A stretch of 64,000 nucleotides of DNA from Ceratothoa steindachneri (GCA_963969495.1 OZ018324.1:156472172-156536171); one strand, 5' to 3'. Counted from the first letter of the stretch, positions 9,716 through 20,488 are shown. Notes: generated by a model not told the origin, from the sequence alone. Numbers and translations: made by a program.

Positions 9716-9830
9716 AGGGCATGTTGTTTTTTTATCTGGGTCTTGTAGGCGAGAAAAAACATTCGCAAAAGACATTTTATTCCGAGACGTCTTTCGACCG
9801 TGGTCGGTTATCTTCAGGGAATGAACAGAA
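9704..9830 (-). repeat. Penelope-like element terminal remnant
   Basis: The minus strand reads CTGAAGA, a hairpin (ACCG/CGGT core), CGAAAGACG, then AATAAAATGTCTTTTGC and GTTTTTTCTCGCC. This is the style of sequence found at the termini (pLTRs) of Penelope-like elements. The hairpin module lies at 9789-9816. The outer TAATTAGGTA..AGG.CATGTTGT is shared with the right edge of the inverted repeat near 14.04 kb, again next to (TA)n there. No Penelope coding sequence is attached here. Confidence 0.55.
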
Positions 9831-9975
9831 ATGGAATGACTTACAGAATGCTACACTATGTATACTTTTCTACTTAAAAACAAGAAATACAAAATTGACC
9901 AAAAAACAGTTAAGGAAAATTTTAAGGACAAACTAACGTTCAAAACATAGGCACTGCTTGTTTTTCTATTTGAAC

Positions 9976-10470
9976 ATGAGAGATATCACCAGGGAACACA
10001 AGGAGACTTACGAAGAAGTCGGTAGGACAGGCCCAAACCGGAAAAAGGCAGCCCGAATGAGACAGCTAAGCGAGGAGCTAAAAAAAATAATCCTCGAGAA
10101 GCAAAACGGAATCTAGGACGATATCATAGGCAGACTAAACAGGGAGAGAAATTCTGTATTTTTTTGGAATAGCATCCGAAAACTTAGGGGATTGCCTCCC
10201 AGGCCGAAAGAAGGCGATAACATCACAGAGGATCCGGAATCTCTTGAAAGGAAATTCAGAAGAGATTGGAAAGAGGTCTTTGCAATATCACCTGAGGAGA
10301 ACGATAATTTCTACCAGCAATTCCAAGACCAGTTGCTGGAAGACCTCGGAACGATGACACACAGGACCCACCCACACCCGTAAGTATATAGAGAAAGGGA
10401 GACGGTGAACCACGGGCGTTCCATCACCAGTGAAGATACCATGCACACCATAAGGTTCTTCAAACAAATG
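9976..10470 (+). pseudogene. ORF2 fragment of a sister LINE (linker between EN and RT)
   Basis: Starting at MRDITREHKETYEEV, this is clearly related to the intact ORF2 segment beginning MRDIARVHREVFEEV (about residue 297 of ORF2). It continues through FFWNSIRKLRGLPPRPKE, then RDWKEVFAISPEEND (compare NFWKNVFRITPEENV) and HGRSITSED (compare HGRPITSED). A TAG interrupts it near 10115 and frame is lost after about 10470. It covers only the segment before the RT fingers. It is diverged enough to be another subfamily rather than a recent copy. Confidence 0.85.
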
Positions 10471-11039
10471 TCCGTCGCGTTGAAAAAATCAGCTCATTTT
10501 ATGTTCATATGTCATATCTTAATCACAATATTGATTGGAATTCTGCTAAAATCATCTGTCATAATCACGATAAAATTTCACGAAATATCATTGAATCGAC
10601 CTTTATTAGTAAATTCACAAATTTAATTTAAGTCCTGGCTTATATAAACTCGATGTTTATCTTTTAAATTATATTCACAATGCACTGTCAAAACTTTTAA
10701 TTTGAGACTAAATATTTATATTAATAAACTATTTAATTTTATTTTTTGTGTGCATCTATGTAGCCCCATGTTTATGTCTGTGTATTTATTTTCGTTCGAG
10801 CCAAGTCTTTAGAACATTTGTGTTTATTCTACCTTGGTTTTTCAATCCTGACCTTCGATGTTAATATCTCGCTCAGTTTTCTCCCCCCCTAATTGCTTAG
10901 GTGGTATTTTAATCCTCTAGTGAACATTTAGTCTTTTGAATTTACCTGATTTAATGATCTTAGTTTGTATTTATCTTCCTTTTTTTCTGTCACTCTTCGC
11001 TCCTCCTAATGTTTCCATTTCATAGGTATTCATTTGGTT
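10471..11039. other. AT-rich spacer, no gene recognised
   Basis: Low-complexity AT-rich sequence between the LINE relic and the next repeat. I see no motif. Confidence 0.4.
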
Positions 11040-11215
11040 GATTGGCTTTTCGCTTTTCTTGTTGGCGTTCCCTCTCCTCTGTATCATCCTCATATATATA
11101 TTACAATTTTCAATACTTTTGTTATTCCTTGATAAAGAACTCGAAATAAAGTTCGAAAGTACTTGGAATCCTCGTATTAATTTTTCCTGTGGGCTTTGTT
11201 GCATACAACCAGCGG
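11040..11215 (+). repeat. Dispersed repeat, Penelope-end-like, copy 1
   Basis: This matches 33840-34006 along its length. Shared blocks are GGCGTTC..TCTCCTCT, CCTTGATAA, GAA-hairpin-TTC-AAAGTAC, TGGAATC and GGGC.TTGTTGCATA. It contains TTGATAA, a 5-bp stem (GAACT/AGTTC) and GAAAG at 11129-11160. The other copy runs straight into (TA)n. Confidence 0.7.
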
Positions 11216-11303
11216 TTGTCATACTGACCTTATATAGATTTCATTATCCGGTCGGGGATCCTCCCAGTATCATGGAAGGATTGGCGTTGACTAAGTAATT
11301 AAC

Positions 11304-12390
11304 GGCTTCGCCATTCCTCCGTAGAGGAGAAGCTTGCGCTTCGCAAGCAGACCTTCGGTCTGTGGCCTACAACCTATCTATCTCTAGCAACGGGGTTTGG
11401 GTCTAAAAAATGTAAAAGGTTTCCAGTACATACCCTTAACAGTATATTTTAAGAATGGGATTCTTGGGAGGTTTGAATAAAAATAGATATTTTTTCTCTT
11501 AGTTTGGTTATAACAGGTATATTTTAAGTTTTCATCCATGTTCATTCTAAGAGTTCCTTTAGAGTTTGAAAAAACAAATTAGTGTAGTTCAGAAAAAAAT
11601 AATAGGATTCGCGAATGTTTGGAAATTTTTTTAAATAAAAAAAATTAAAAGTGGTGAAGTTTAGAAAATTTATTAAAATTATTTAAGCATGGATTTAGGA
11701 GGCGGGGGGGGTATAAAGAAAGTTTTATAGAGGTTATTTCTAAAATATATTTTTAATTTTAATCTTTATCAGGGAGAAATAGCTATTGACCCCTAGAAAC
11801 GAGTAAAGCAAAATGAAATTATTAGAGAAAATTTATATGAAATAAAAGAATCATGAGGATTGTTTTCTTCGCTACTAAGATTAAAATTTAAAATAAAAAA
11901 AAGCAGCCATAGTTAAATTTTTATAAAATTTTTGAACTTCGCCAATTATAATAATTTTAAAAAGGAACTCTAAACTAAATTTTCCCCCTTTCAAAATATC
12001 ACGTTGCTAAAATATAGTTATAGAAAAAATAAATTTTCTGAACTTCACCATTTGTAATTCTCTGGCTTTTAAAAAGTTCACAAAATTTCGATATTTATAT
12101 TTATTTCTGAACTTCACCATTTTGTTTTTAGATATTATAAAAGAATTATTAGAAATAACTTTGATAAAAAAACATGTCATTTGTCCACTAAGGAATTTTT
12201 TTTTTATTAATTTTTCACTCATCTTCAAAAATCCCGTTATACAATTATAGAGTTTGTGATGATGATGATAGGTACTAGAACTTAAATTTTTTTTTTTAGA
12301 CCGAAAGGCCTTTGCCAAAATCGATTAACCTGTAGGCCACTAATCGAATGTCTGCCTGCGGAGCGCAAGCTAGGAGGAGTGGTGAAGCCG
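11304..12390. mobile_element. 1.09-kb foldback element with about 70-bp terminal inverted repeats
   Basis: The ends at 11304-11375 and 12327-12390 are imperfect inverted repeats. Perfect blocks include AGCTTGCGCT (11331-11340) against AGCGCAAGCT (12362-12371) and GTGGCCTACA (11362-11371) against TGTAGGCCAC (12331-12340). Matching GGCTTC/GAAGCC and CCTCC/GGAGG lie outside them. Internal sequence is also mirrored: about 11450-11700 (plus) and 12270-11870 (minus) are diverged copies of a roughly 0.4-kb repeat containing GGTGAAGTTCAGAAAATTTA. The left end additionally holds nested mini-hairpins such as GCTTGCG-CTT-CGCAAGC and CAGACC-TTC-GGTCTG. There is no ORF of note. It looks like a non-autonomous foldback or MITE; I could not identify a target duplication. 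Confidence 0.75.
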
Positions 12391-12949
12391 CTCCTTTTGT
12401 CTCCTTATAATTTACTCTTGTTCTAGGTTTTATTTAGATCTATGCTTATTTTCTAGGCCTAAAGGCAAGAGAATCTTTTATCGGAATTCTTTTGATATAC
12501 GAAAAAAATAAAATCATCAGAGCTCTTGTTTTTTATTTAAATATGCTTCTATATACCAAAAATTAAAAAAGAAAATCAGCCATGCCTTAATTTTAATACA
12601 TATCTGAGCTTCACGATTTGTAATTATTTTAATTTTAATTCTAAAACATTCGATAATCATATTTATTTTTTCTGAATTCTTCTTAGAAAGAACTTTGATA
12701 AAATCTTCAAATATACTAAAACCCCCGCCTGAATTTTAATAATTTGGGGAAAATCTCTGAATCTCTCTCCTTTCCAATCCATTTTTTATTAAACATTAGA
12801 TAATTTCCAAAAGTTTCATTCTGTTAACATTTTTAAAAATAAAATTACAATAACACAGTGACACTTGAACTAGAGAGGGAAAAAAAAACAAACTGTCCCC
12901 CCCAAAATTGCCTTTCTAAAATAATAGTGTTACGGATTAATAAATATCT
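12391..12949. repeat. Degenerate further copy of the 0.4-kb repeat, then AT-rich spacer
   Basis: About 12720-12540 on the minus strand again resembles the GAAGTTCAG/CAGCCAT repeat of the adjacent foldback (AATCAGCCATGCC.TTAA, then GAGCTTCACGATTTGTAATT). It is more decayed than the copies at 15.8 and 34.4 kb. Nothing is recognised in the rest. Confidence 0.5.
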
Positions 12950-13270
12950 TCAATGTGATTTTCGTCATTTGTAACGCGAAATTCGATTCGCCTTGCGAGA
13001 ATCAATCAAGACTCCGATGAACCCTATGCATAAACTCCAAATTTCAGTCCATTTCAGCACATTTATTTATGATACCTTCTCTCATGCGTCTCGTATCTGT
13101 AATTTTCATTGAGCCACCTTCGCCTTTACCACCCCAGAAAAAGAAGTTAAGTTGGGGGTAAGGTCTAGTGAACGAGGAGAGCCTTGTGATATTTGCTGTG
13201 CCCAGCTTTGTGAGGCTTCCTTTATAAACTTCCTGTTATCGGAGCAGGTCTCCTTTGTTCCAACCATGCC
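12950..13270 (-). pseudogene. IS630/Tc1/mariner-type transposase C-terminal relic
   Basis: Minus-strand frames give AQQISQGSPRSLDLTPNLTS, where PRSPDLTPLDFF is expected before the last catalytic acid of DDE_3 transposases. They continue with ITDTRR.R.GIINKCAEMD. Stops and shifts are frequent, and the upstream half (to about 13.47 kb) is uncertain. Confidence 0.5.
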
Positions 13271-13698
13271 CTTTGTATCGTTAAATACACATGCATAGGT
13301 ACATATGTAGCCCCACGTGAAGTCTGCATTGGGTGCATTTGCCTCGCCCCGGCAAAAGAGAAAGTACTTCCCCGTCGATGGAGCAGATCTCTATTATTCG
13401 ACCTTCCTCCTTTTTGGAGTGCCTCATAAAATATTTCCTTCATATACTCAGCACCATTGAGCCCGGACAAATAATGGTCACATTCATTTTCAGCCTACAC
13501 TCGGAGTTTAAACATTAGTACCGAAGCCCGGCGTCTATCAATTTGCATTTGGACTATGAGAGAAAGCTTACGATAACACTATCCAATCACTACCTTCCTC
13601 CTAGCTTCCCTCCCCCTTTTCCCTAGAAGTTGGGGTATAGCCGGGAAATGGGTAAAATATGCAATGAACAGGAAATTGCAGATGTAGAACTCAGCTAC

Positions 13699-13700
<2 letters not shown>

Positions 13701-13763
<63 letters not shown>
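13701..13763. repeat. (TA)n microsatellite, left of inverted repeat
   Basis: About 31 TA units, immediately left of the 92-bp inverted repeat. Confidence 0.97.
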
Positions 13764-13764
<1 letters not shown>

Positions 13765-13777
13765 GAGTATATATATG

Positions 13778-14025
13778 CAGGCTCTATTGAAGTCCACAGC
13801 TGTGGCAGCGTTATTAATTTTAACTTGTATTTTCTTAATATTTCTTACAAGTTTTTTAACGGGGTTTTCGAGGCGAGAAAAAACATCCGTGAATGTCATC
13901 TAAATTGGAGCAAAACATTGTTTTATAAACATTGAAGACCCCGTTTAAAAACTTGTAAGAAATATTAAGAAAATACAAGTTAAAATTAATAACGCTGCCA
14001 CAGCTGTGGATTTCAATAGAACCTG
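13778..14025. repeat. 92-bp near-perfect inverted repeat with 64-bp spacer
   Basis: Arms 13778-13869 and 13934-14025 are reverse complements with only a few mismatches over 92 bp. The spacer 13870-13933 begins GAGGCGAGAAAAAACAT.CG, resembling the Penelope-type end at 9748 (GTAGGCGAGAAAAAACATTCG). (TA)n arrays lie on both outer sides. The right outer flank (minus strand) reads TAATTAGGTA..AGGCCATGTTGT, also like the 9.7-kb remnant. It is probably two head-to-head copies of one Penelope-like terminal repeat. Transcribed, it would give a long hairpin RNA. Confidence 0.9.
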
Positions 14026-14046
14026 GATACAACATGGCCTTTTACC

Positions 14047-14158
<112 letters not shown>

Positions 14159-14165
14159 CCATTTT

Positions 14166-14933
14166 TTATATCAGGGTCGGCCGATAGGAGACTGCATTTT
14201 TAAAAGCTGAAATGAGTCCACGGATGTTATCAATTTTTTTTCTAAATACTATCCTATCATTATTGAAGCAAATGTAGGTTTTGCCGTGTTTGTGTTGTAT
14301 TAAGTAAAGACTCGCGGAATGTCCATAAAAGCAGCCCACGTAATGAGACTCGAGGACAAATTTGGCTCGTCCAACGAACCGGAGTGAAAATGAGGGTGAG
14401 GTAACGCTATCGGTCTCTTGGCTAGAACCTCCCATCACACGACCGTATATGAAACCAATATAAAGATCAGAATGACAATCGTTGGTTAGCCTGAGAGCAC
14501 CAGGAGCCGGTCCTCGTTTGCTTTTGATACCAACTAGCGACCCCCCTTCCTTCTTTGGTCGTGTGAGGGATCCGTTCCGCATCACGGGTATTTGGATACA
14601 ACTACCGACCGACAAAATTTCTTGGAACATAGAAGAGTGTCTGTTGTGCCGTAAAGACAGGAGAGCAAAGACAGTGGTACTTTGATTGGTTATGTGCTTG
14701 ATGGCTTGTGTAAGATCTACATATCCTCGTGGGGGTAAGGCTGACGTTTTGTGTCCATTCTCGCCTGGAAATGAACGCCTTTCATCGCATTCATCACGAA
14801 CGAGTCTGACTTGCTCTGAGTAACCCTGAAAAAGACGAAGTTTTCTGTTTTTTGTTTTCGCATAAATTAAAGTTTGAGTGATTGTTAAACTATTTCCCTC
14901 GATGTATTCTTCCGAAATGCGAATAACGGACAA
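14166..14933 (-). CDS. Hypothetical 255-residue ORF, unrecognised
   Basis: An open frame of 255 codons, unusually long for this AT-rich window, with ATG at 14933 and its 3' end abutting the (TA)n array. Composition is mixed rather than low-complexity: basic stretches (KTKNRKLRLF, RPKKEGGSLVGIKSKRG) and a Tyr/Phe-rich C-terminal third (YVGCFYGHSASLYLI). I see no transposase, RT, protease or zinc-finger motif, no signal peptide and no clear membrane segment. It may be the fortuitous antisense of a decayed element or a real exon. No homologous second copy is seen in the window. Confidence 0.25.
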   Translation of the reverse strand: MSVIRISEEYIEGNSLTITQTLIYAKTKNRKLRLFQGYSEQVRLVRDECDERRSFPGENGHKTSALPPRGYVDLTQAIKHITNQSTTVFALLSLRHNRHSSMFQEILSVGSCIQIPVMRNGSLTRPKKEGGSLVGIKSKRGPAPGALRLTNDCHSDLYIGFIYGRVMGGSSQETDSVTSPSFSLRFVGRAKFVLESHYVGCFYGHSASLYLIQHKHGKTYICFNNDRIVFRKKIDNIRGLISAFKNAVSYRPTLI

Positions 14934-15762
14934 GATTGAAAAGATTCTTAGCTCTTTGTTTTGCCATCACCACTTGCTTTATTTGCTCCATTTAAAAGGG
15001 AGATAATACACAGGACTTGGATTGAAGGCATTTTTGGAAGGAAGGTGACTCAGGCAAGATCCTGTGAATGCAAGAGTAAAATAATGTGTGGGTGTGTGAG
15101 AGAGGGAGAGAGAATGATAAGTAGAAGGAGGACAGAAGAAAAACAAATGGATAGAGAGGATAGCAATAGCCTAAAAAAAAGAAAAACGACCAAGACTGCA
15201 CAAGAACGATTCGAATCGCCCCAAATCGCCCCAAATCGCTAACTTATACCGGATTCCAAGGAAAGAACCAGTGCATAAATTTCACCAGGAATCAACTTGC
15301 GAAAAGTTGTTCGAATGTTTATGATATCAATTTAATACGGATGGTAAAATATGGCTTGGTTATGGTAAGTAATTTCACTCGATTTAATTATTAAAACTAA
15401 AAAATAAACTTACATAATCCAACGAGGTATCCTCTGTACTTATAGGCAGGGGAGGGCAGACAGATTAAAAAAATAAATGAGAAGAAAGGACAGTGGTAAA
15501 AATATATCCAGGTAAATCAGGTTGTATTTGAGAATCGCTTTAATTGTAAAAAATGTGGATGGAAGATCCAGTCAAAACTTACACTTTGTGTTCAATTACG
15601 AGGAGTTAATTGAATGGCTATGATTACACTACCCTATACTACCTACATAGAGTATTTTTGTAAAGCAAAATCCCTTCCTCCTACATATCCCTCCTACACT
15701 CTTAAGAAGCGATGGGCAATGCAAAATTATAAATCCCCAGAGTAAAATAAAATTATCTCAGG

Positions 15763-15764
<2 letters not shown>
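14934..15764. other. Spacer, no gene recognised
   Basis: Mixed sequence with purine-rich stretches near 15100-15190 and a short tandem of ATCGCCCCAA at about 15216-15238. No gene signal. Confidence 0.4.
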
Positions 15765-15796
<32 letters not shown>

Positions 15797-16070
15797 TATT
15801 ATCACTAACTCTATAATTTAAGAAGGGGATTTTTTTGAGTATTTGAATAATAATTTCATCTTAGTTTGGTTATGACTTATGTTTTTTATCAAAGTTATTT
15901 CTAATAATTCTTTTATAATATCAAAAAACAAAATGGTGAAGTTCAGAAATAAATATAGGTATCGAAATTTTGTGAAATTTTTTATACCCAAAGAATTACA
16001 AATGGTGAAGTTCAGAAAATTTATAAAAAATTAACCATGGCTGCTTTTTTTTTAGATTTTAAATTTCGTC
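15765..16070 (+). repeat. 0.4-kb dispersed repeat (copy at 15.8 kb) led by (ATC)n
   Basis: It begins with (ATC/TCA)n at about 15765-15797, then ACTAACTCTATAATT, TATCAAAGTTATTTCTAATA, ATGGTGAAGTTCAGAAATAA, a second GGTGAAGTTCAGAAAATTTA and AACCATGGCTGC. This matches 34335-34740 closely and the foldback interior at 11.4-12.3 kb more loosely. The doubled GGTGAAGTTCAGAAA motif is characteristic. No ORF. Confidence 0.85.
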
Positions 16071-17547
16071 CCTTGCGAAAACCCCCCTTTGGAGCCCCCT
16101 CTTGAACAGTTTGGGCCTCCCCCAAAATAGTCAGGAGCAACTATTATTTTGTTTTTATTATTATTCATCTATTTGGATAAATAACACATAATTATCATTG
16201 CTTATACGTGTAGCAACAAAAATATATTTATAAATAGTAAATAAGCACACAAATTATATACAATACAACATAACTAACAAAAAAGGAGGGACGTCTTGGG
16301 TACTGGGTGGTCTTTCCCCCCTCCCCCGTCTTTTTCCTCTCCCGGCAATCCATGCTACCCATGGCAAAATGCCGCCCCTGTCTCTACTCGTTTGAACTTT
16401 GTATGGGAAGCCATAGACCCTAAAGTTGAAATCGTATGGCAGGAAATTTGGTGGAACAGTTGAAATTGGTGAAATGCGGAGAGAAAAGGCTAAAACTGCA
16501 CATAACTCTGATATACGTTATAATTTTTTTTTATATAATAATTTAGTTATTTTATATATATTTTTTATTTCTATTCTTTGCCAGATTTATTTGAAAAAGT
16601 CCTCGTAATTTACATAAAAGTAAATCCTGTACAATGTGTATAAATAGGTGTACACGATTGTAGATGTGTGAGTACATAATTAGGTTCTCCGATTCAGAGG
16701 CTTTGTCTTCATGACTTCGACTGTAGCTGCTTTTCTACATGCTGAGATAGGCCAGCACCAATGCCCCTAAGAGTTACCCCCTCCGCCTTTCTTTCCCCCT
16801 CTAAGCGCTATCAAACATGAAGTCATCGATCTTTAATTCCCACGATAAATTGGCCCTTCATAGCCATGTAGTGCTATGTTCTGAGTAGTGGTGAGGTCAG
16901 TTTGTCAAAGAAGACGCACATGAGCGTATACTTTTTTCGTGAGAGTGCACATGATTTTTTTGTACATGCCAGGTTGTCATAATGTACAATAAACACCCAA
17001 ATTCGGGGAATCCTTATCTCAAAGTTCGGCGCGTGCATCTCGAGGTGGGCCGATAACCCCAGGCGCTTCGTTTCTCTTTCAAGTTCTTCAGATATTTCGT
17101 TGTCTGTTTCTTCTTGTTATTTTTTGTTTCTTTCTTATTTGTTGTTTTTTTCACTATCTTTCTCACTTACCCACTCGCACCTTATTCCTTCCTCATTGCC
17201 TTCCCCTTCTCAGTCCCCCTTCCCCGTCATTTCTCTTTCTTTTTTTGTTTCTCTTTGTTGATCTCGTGTTTCTTCTCTTTCTAACCACTTTCTCTTTTGT
17301 TTCTTTTATTTTTCTTTTCTATTCTTCAGTGCACAGATTTAGTCACCCCACCTACTTTCTTCCTTCGTTCGTTCTCTATTGCCTCCCCTTCCCAATGATT
17401 ATTAAATTAAGTATATATTGGTTAAAATTAATTATTTTATAATTACTAAGCTAATATTATGACTAAAATCAAGTTGTGACGTCATCGAGGTCCAGCTCTA
17501 CCTCCTCCATCACATTCACCCCCCCCCCTATTTTCCTCACCCACCCC

Positions 17548-17550
<3 letters not shown>
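16071..17550. other. Spacer; pyrimidine-rich tract at its right end
   Basis: No gene recognised. From about 17090 to 17400 the plus strand is strongly T/C-rich (TTTCTTT, TTCCTTCC runs). That explains a long but meaningless open frame there. Confidence 0.45.
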
Positions 17551-17624
<74 letters not shown>

Positions 17625-17630
17625 ATATAT
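17551..17630. repeat. (TA)n microsatellite
   Basis: About 40 TA units with one TT interruption. Confidence 0.97.
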
Positions 17631-17790
17631 GCAGATTTTGTTAAAGACTATAGTATATTTAGCCTTTATTAATTTTCCTTGGGAACTTTCCATTTTTCTT
17701 ATTATCTTTTTTAGTTCATCTTCAGATAGCAAACAACTTCTCCTACGTTCATCTCATATTTTAATTGAATGTATTTGGTAGAATCACAGG
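17631..17790. repeat. Dispersed repeat next to (TA)n, related to 24150-24310
   Basis: Shared blocks, in order: AAGAC.AT.GT.TATTT, CCTT.ATTAATT, AACTTTC, TAACTATCTTTTTTA (ATTATCTTTTTTA here), TTCATCTC and AATG.ATTTGGTA. Both copies directly follow (TA)n. A GTTCATCTTCAG at about 17713 is reminiscent of the Penelope-type terminal module. Confidence 0.6.
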
Positions 17791-17879
17791 TGATCACGAC
17801 AAGCTAAAATTGCTGGCGCATGCGCACCCCTAACGCGTAACACATATCTTCACGTATTAAGCAATCCGTACAGCCCTTG

Positions 17880-19130
17880 CGCACATGCGATGTTAAAGGC
17901 CGCGGTTCTTGGATGCCATCCTCCCACTGTGGATTGGAAAATGGAGATGTTAGCAAGGTCCATGAAACTCTCGCACCTACACCCCTTTGACTTCCTCAAG
18001 AGATTAATGCACATGCTGGGAGATATTTTAGCCAGGAGTTCCTCATGGAATCCTCCATGCACCATCTGCCAGCCCACATCCAGCAGGTCATTGATAGCTT
18101 ATCACCTGACATTTCCTTCGACCAGTTAGTCACCGAAACATTCCGCTCCATTGAAAGATTGAGCCACCGATAGGTCAACTCAATCGAATTACAGACACCA
18201 GAGGCTTCCCTCACCGATGGGGTAGCTACCCTCTCAAAAAGGGTGGCAAAATTGGAGCAGGTAAGGGCAACTCGAGGAAAAGATCCTTCAAATCTTAACG
18301 GAGTACTCCCGACTTATACAACGGAGTTTGATGGTGGAAAAAGAACTCTGGGTTTAGGCCCATCAATGTCGCCTGTGTGTAAAAAAAAAAAAAAATGCCA
18401 GCAACAGCAGCCAAACTCCAAGACAGGAAGGAGTAGGAAATGTGAATCTACTGTCCTTACGAACTCATGCTTATGTATTTATGAGATCCCATCACGAGCA
18501 GGCAATTTCTTATCGACGGGGGGGTCAAATATTTCGATAATACCGGCATAAGTCCACGCCAAGAAAAGGGGAGATACTCATACCTACTTTCCCATTCGGA
18601 CGGCGACAGCATCTCCCATTAAGAGTTTCGCAGAGAGGACTCTAACGCATTCTCTCGGGCTTCGACGGAATTCTACATGAAAATTCTTAGTGTGCAATGT
18701 GAAAACCGCAATTACTGCTGTTGATTTCGTCCCCCATTATAATTTAATAGTAAATCTTAAGTTCTGCAAATATAGACACATAACATCAAATAGTCAATAC
18801 ATCTAGTGTTATCATATATCTCCGAAAATTTACCGTACGGTGTCCTTCTCTCAGAGTTCATTGACTTAAATAAGCCCCAAAACGGCAGCGGTGAAGTTGG
18901 GGTAGTGATCACTTTCAGTGTTCCCTTGTTATTCATCTTATAAATAATTAATGAAAGTCCGTTAGTTGCATGTAAGACCAGAAGACTTTTACTCAAGTTA
19001 TTAGCTACATCATCTATATAATTCCATTTCACTCACTTTACGCTTCGTCACAGAGGCTTCAAACATAGGTGTGGCAGCAGTCCTAAAGTAGTTCCATTGA
19101 GGGAATGGGAAATCCTGGGTGATTTTAGAG
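17880..19130 (+). pseudogene. Ty3/Gypsy-type gag-protease-RNase H relic
   Basis: Broken coding remains of one LTR retrotransposon. At about 18000-18175 a frame reads EFLMESSMHHLPAHIQQVI and then SPDISFDQLVTETFRSIERL, a capsid C-terminal pattern, followed by VATLSKRVAKLEQVRA. At 18490-18550 NFLSTGGSNISIIPA sits where the protease has FL-V-DTG-A-x-S-V-L-P; Ser replaces the catalytic Asp. The protease body follows (about 18606-18770): SPIKSFAERTLTHSLGLRRN, FLVCNVKTAI and DFVPHYNLIVNLKF. At about 19035-19095 TEASNIGVAAVLK resembles the start of RNase H (TDASxxGVGAVL). The RT is missing. No LTRs were found. Confidence 0.65.
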
Positions 19131-19639
19131 ATGCGTTTACATATGTGTAACTAAACAATTCCACAGTTAGAACAGAATCATTAAGTACATATATGTATTT
19201 TTAGCTATAAACATTTCAAATACAGTACATACTAGAGTGCAGTGAGTTCTACGACCGCAGTGATTGTCGCGTCATCTTGGGAGCGTTCAGCTCGCATTCC
19301 ACCAAACATTCCTTTCTATAAGCTCGCGCCTTCGAGTTTATCAGTCAATATATGAACGATATCCGACACATTACAGGCAGCCAGAGTCACACTGACACTC
19401 ATTACAGGTGACGCGCAGCTTTCTTCTCTAGAGTTACTCTCATCCTTCTCTATACAGAGTAATTCTCTTACCTAATCCATTCTGTTTATACTTCGTCTGA
19501 AGTTTGCGTCCATCAATTCGTTTGCTAGTTACACACACAAAGCACCCTATGGAATCATTCATACAATGTAACTATACATTGGGGTAAATGAATTCGGGTT
19601 ATATATTATATATTTATTTATTTTTTTAATCATTGTAAC
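19131..19639. other. Spacer, no gene recognised
   Basis: No recognisable motif. Confidence 0.35.
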
Positions 19640-20261
19640 ATTTATTTGGATCCCTTTTTGATTTAATTACAGCCAAAATTCTTCGTTTCAGGGATTTCAG
19701 CAAGTTTTCACAAATTTCTGACTCTCTCTTTCCCCACTCAGCTTTAATTTTTCGGACAGTTATGTTTTATTGCTTTTTCAAGCAATCGTCATAAATGTCC
19801 TATTGGATTTAAATCGGGGCTCTGCGGTGGCTACTCATAGCGGTTAAACCTTATTTCTCCAAACGAACTCTTAGTGCGGCTGGATGTTATGGCGGGTAGT
19901 ATTGTGGTGTTGAAGTATAATTTAATTTTTTGGTGTTTGTGCTACAATTTTTGCAAAGATGACTAGAAAACATGGTGGTATAAGCTGTAGAATTCCTTCT
20001 TCTCTGGCATAAAAACATCTTCCCTGGCCCGGCTGAAGATATGCAGCCCCATACCATAATAGAACTAGCTCCATGCTTCGCAGTTAGTACCGCGCAAGTA
20101 AAGTTGTAAAATGGCGGGTTGGTTACCAGTTTATAGGTGAAGGCGAATGAATTATTAGACTCCAAATATGATCCTTCAAGGGTATTCTTATAGTTGTCTG
20201 GGCTTACCAAAAGTTTTATGGGCATCGAGGTAAAGAAAGACTTTGAGAAAGGACATAGCAA
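19640..20261 (-). pseudogene. Tc1-like transposase relic
   Basis: The minus strand reads KHGASSIMVWGCISSAGPGK at about 20070-20010, the Tc1 block G-G-S-I-M-V-W-G-C-F-S. A degraded DNDPKHT region follows and then, near 19830-19790, a PP.SPDLNPI.HLWR-like segment with stops. The tail near 19720-19670 (ENLLKSLKRRILAVIKSK) fits the Tc1 C-terminus. The N-terminal half is not recognisable and TIRs were not found. It is distinct from the Tc1-like element at 0.5-1.9 kb. Confidence 0.75.
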
Positions 20262-20484
20262 AATATACTTTTATTCTAATAAGGGCTTATTAAAGAGACA
20301 AGCGTCACGTCAATAAGTACTTTGCGGGCGATAAGCAGGTTTTCCTATTCAACACGAAGTATTGAATTCTAGAGCGACAAGACTTAGGCGAATTAAAGAG
20401 GGTTCCATAGCGCTAAGTTCTGAATTCTTAATGACAATGACTTAATAACAATTATAATCCTTAATGACAATTCTTCTCATTGCT

Positions 20485-20488
<4 letters not shown>

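Noticed and set aside
17245..17442. 65-codon Phe/Leu-rich frame resembling a membrane protein
   Set aside because: It lies in a T/C-rich low-complexity tract; the hydrophobic composition follows from TTT/TTC/CTT codons.
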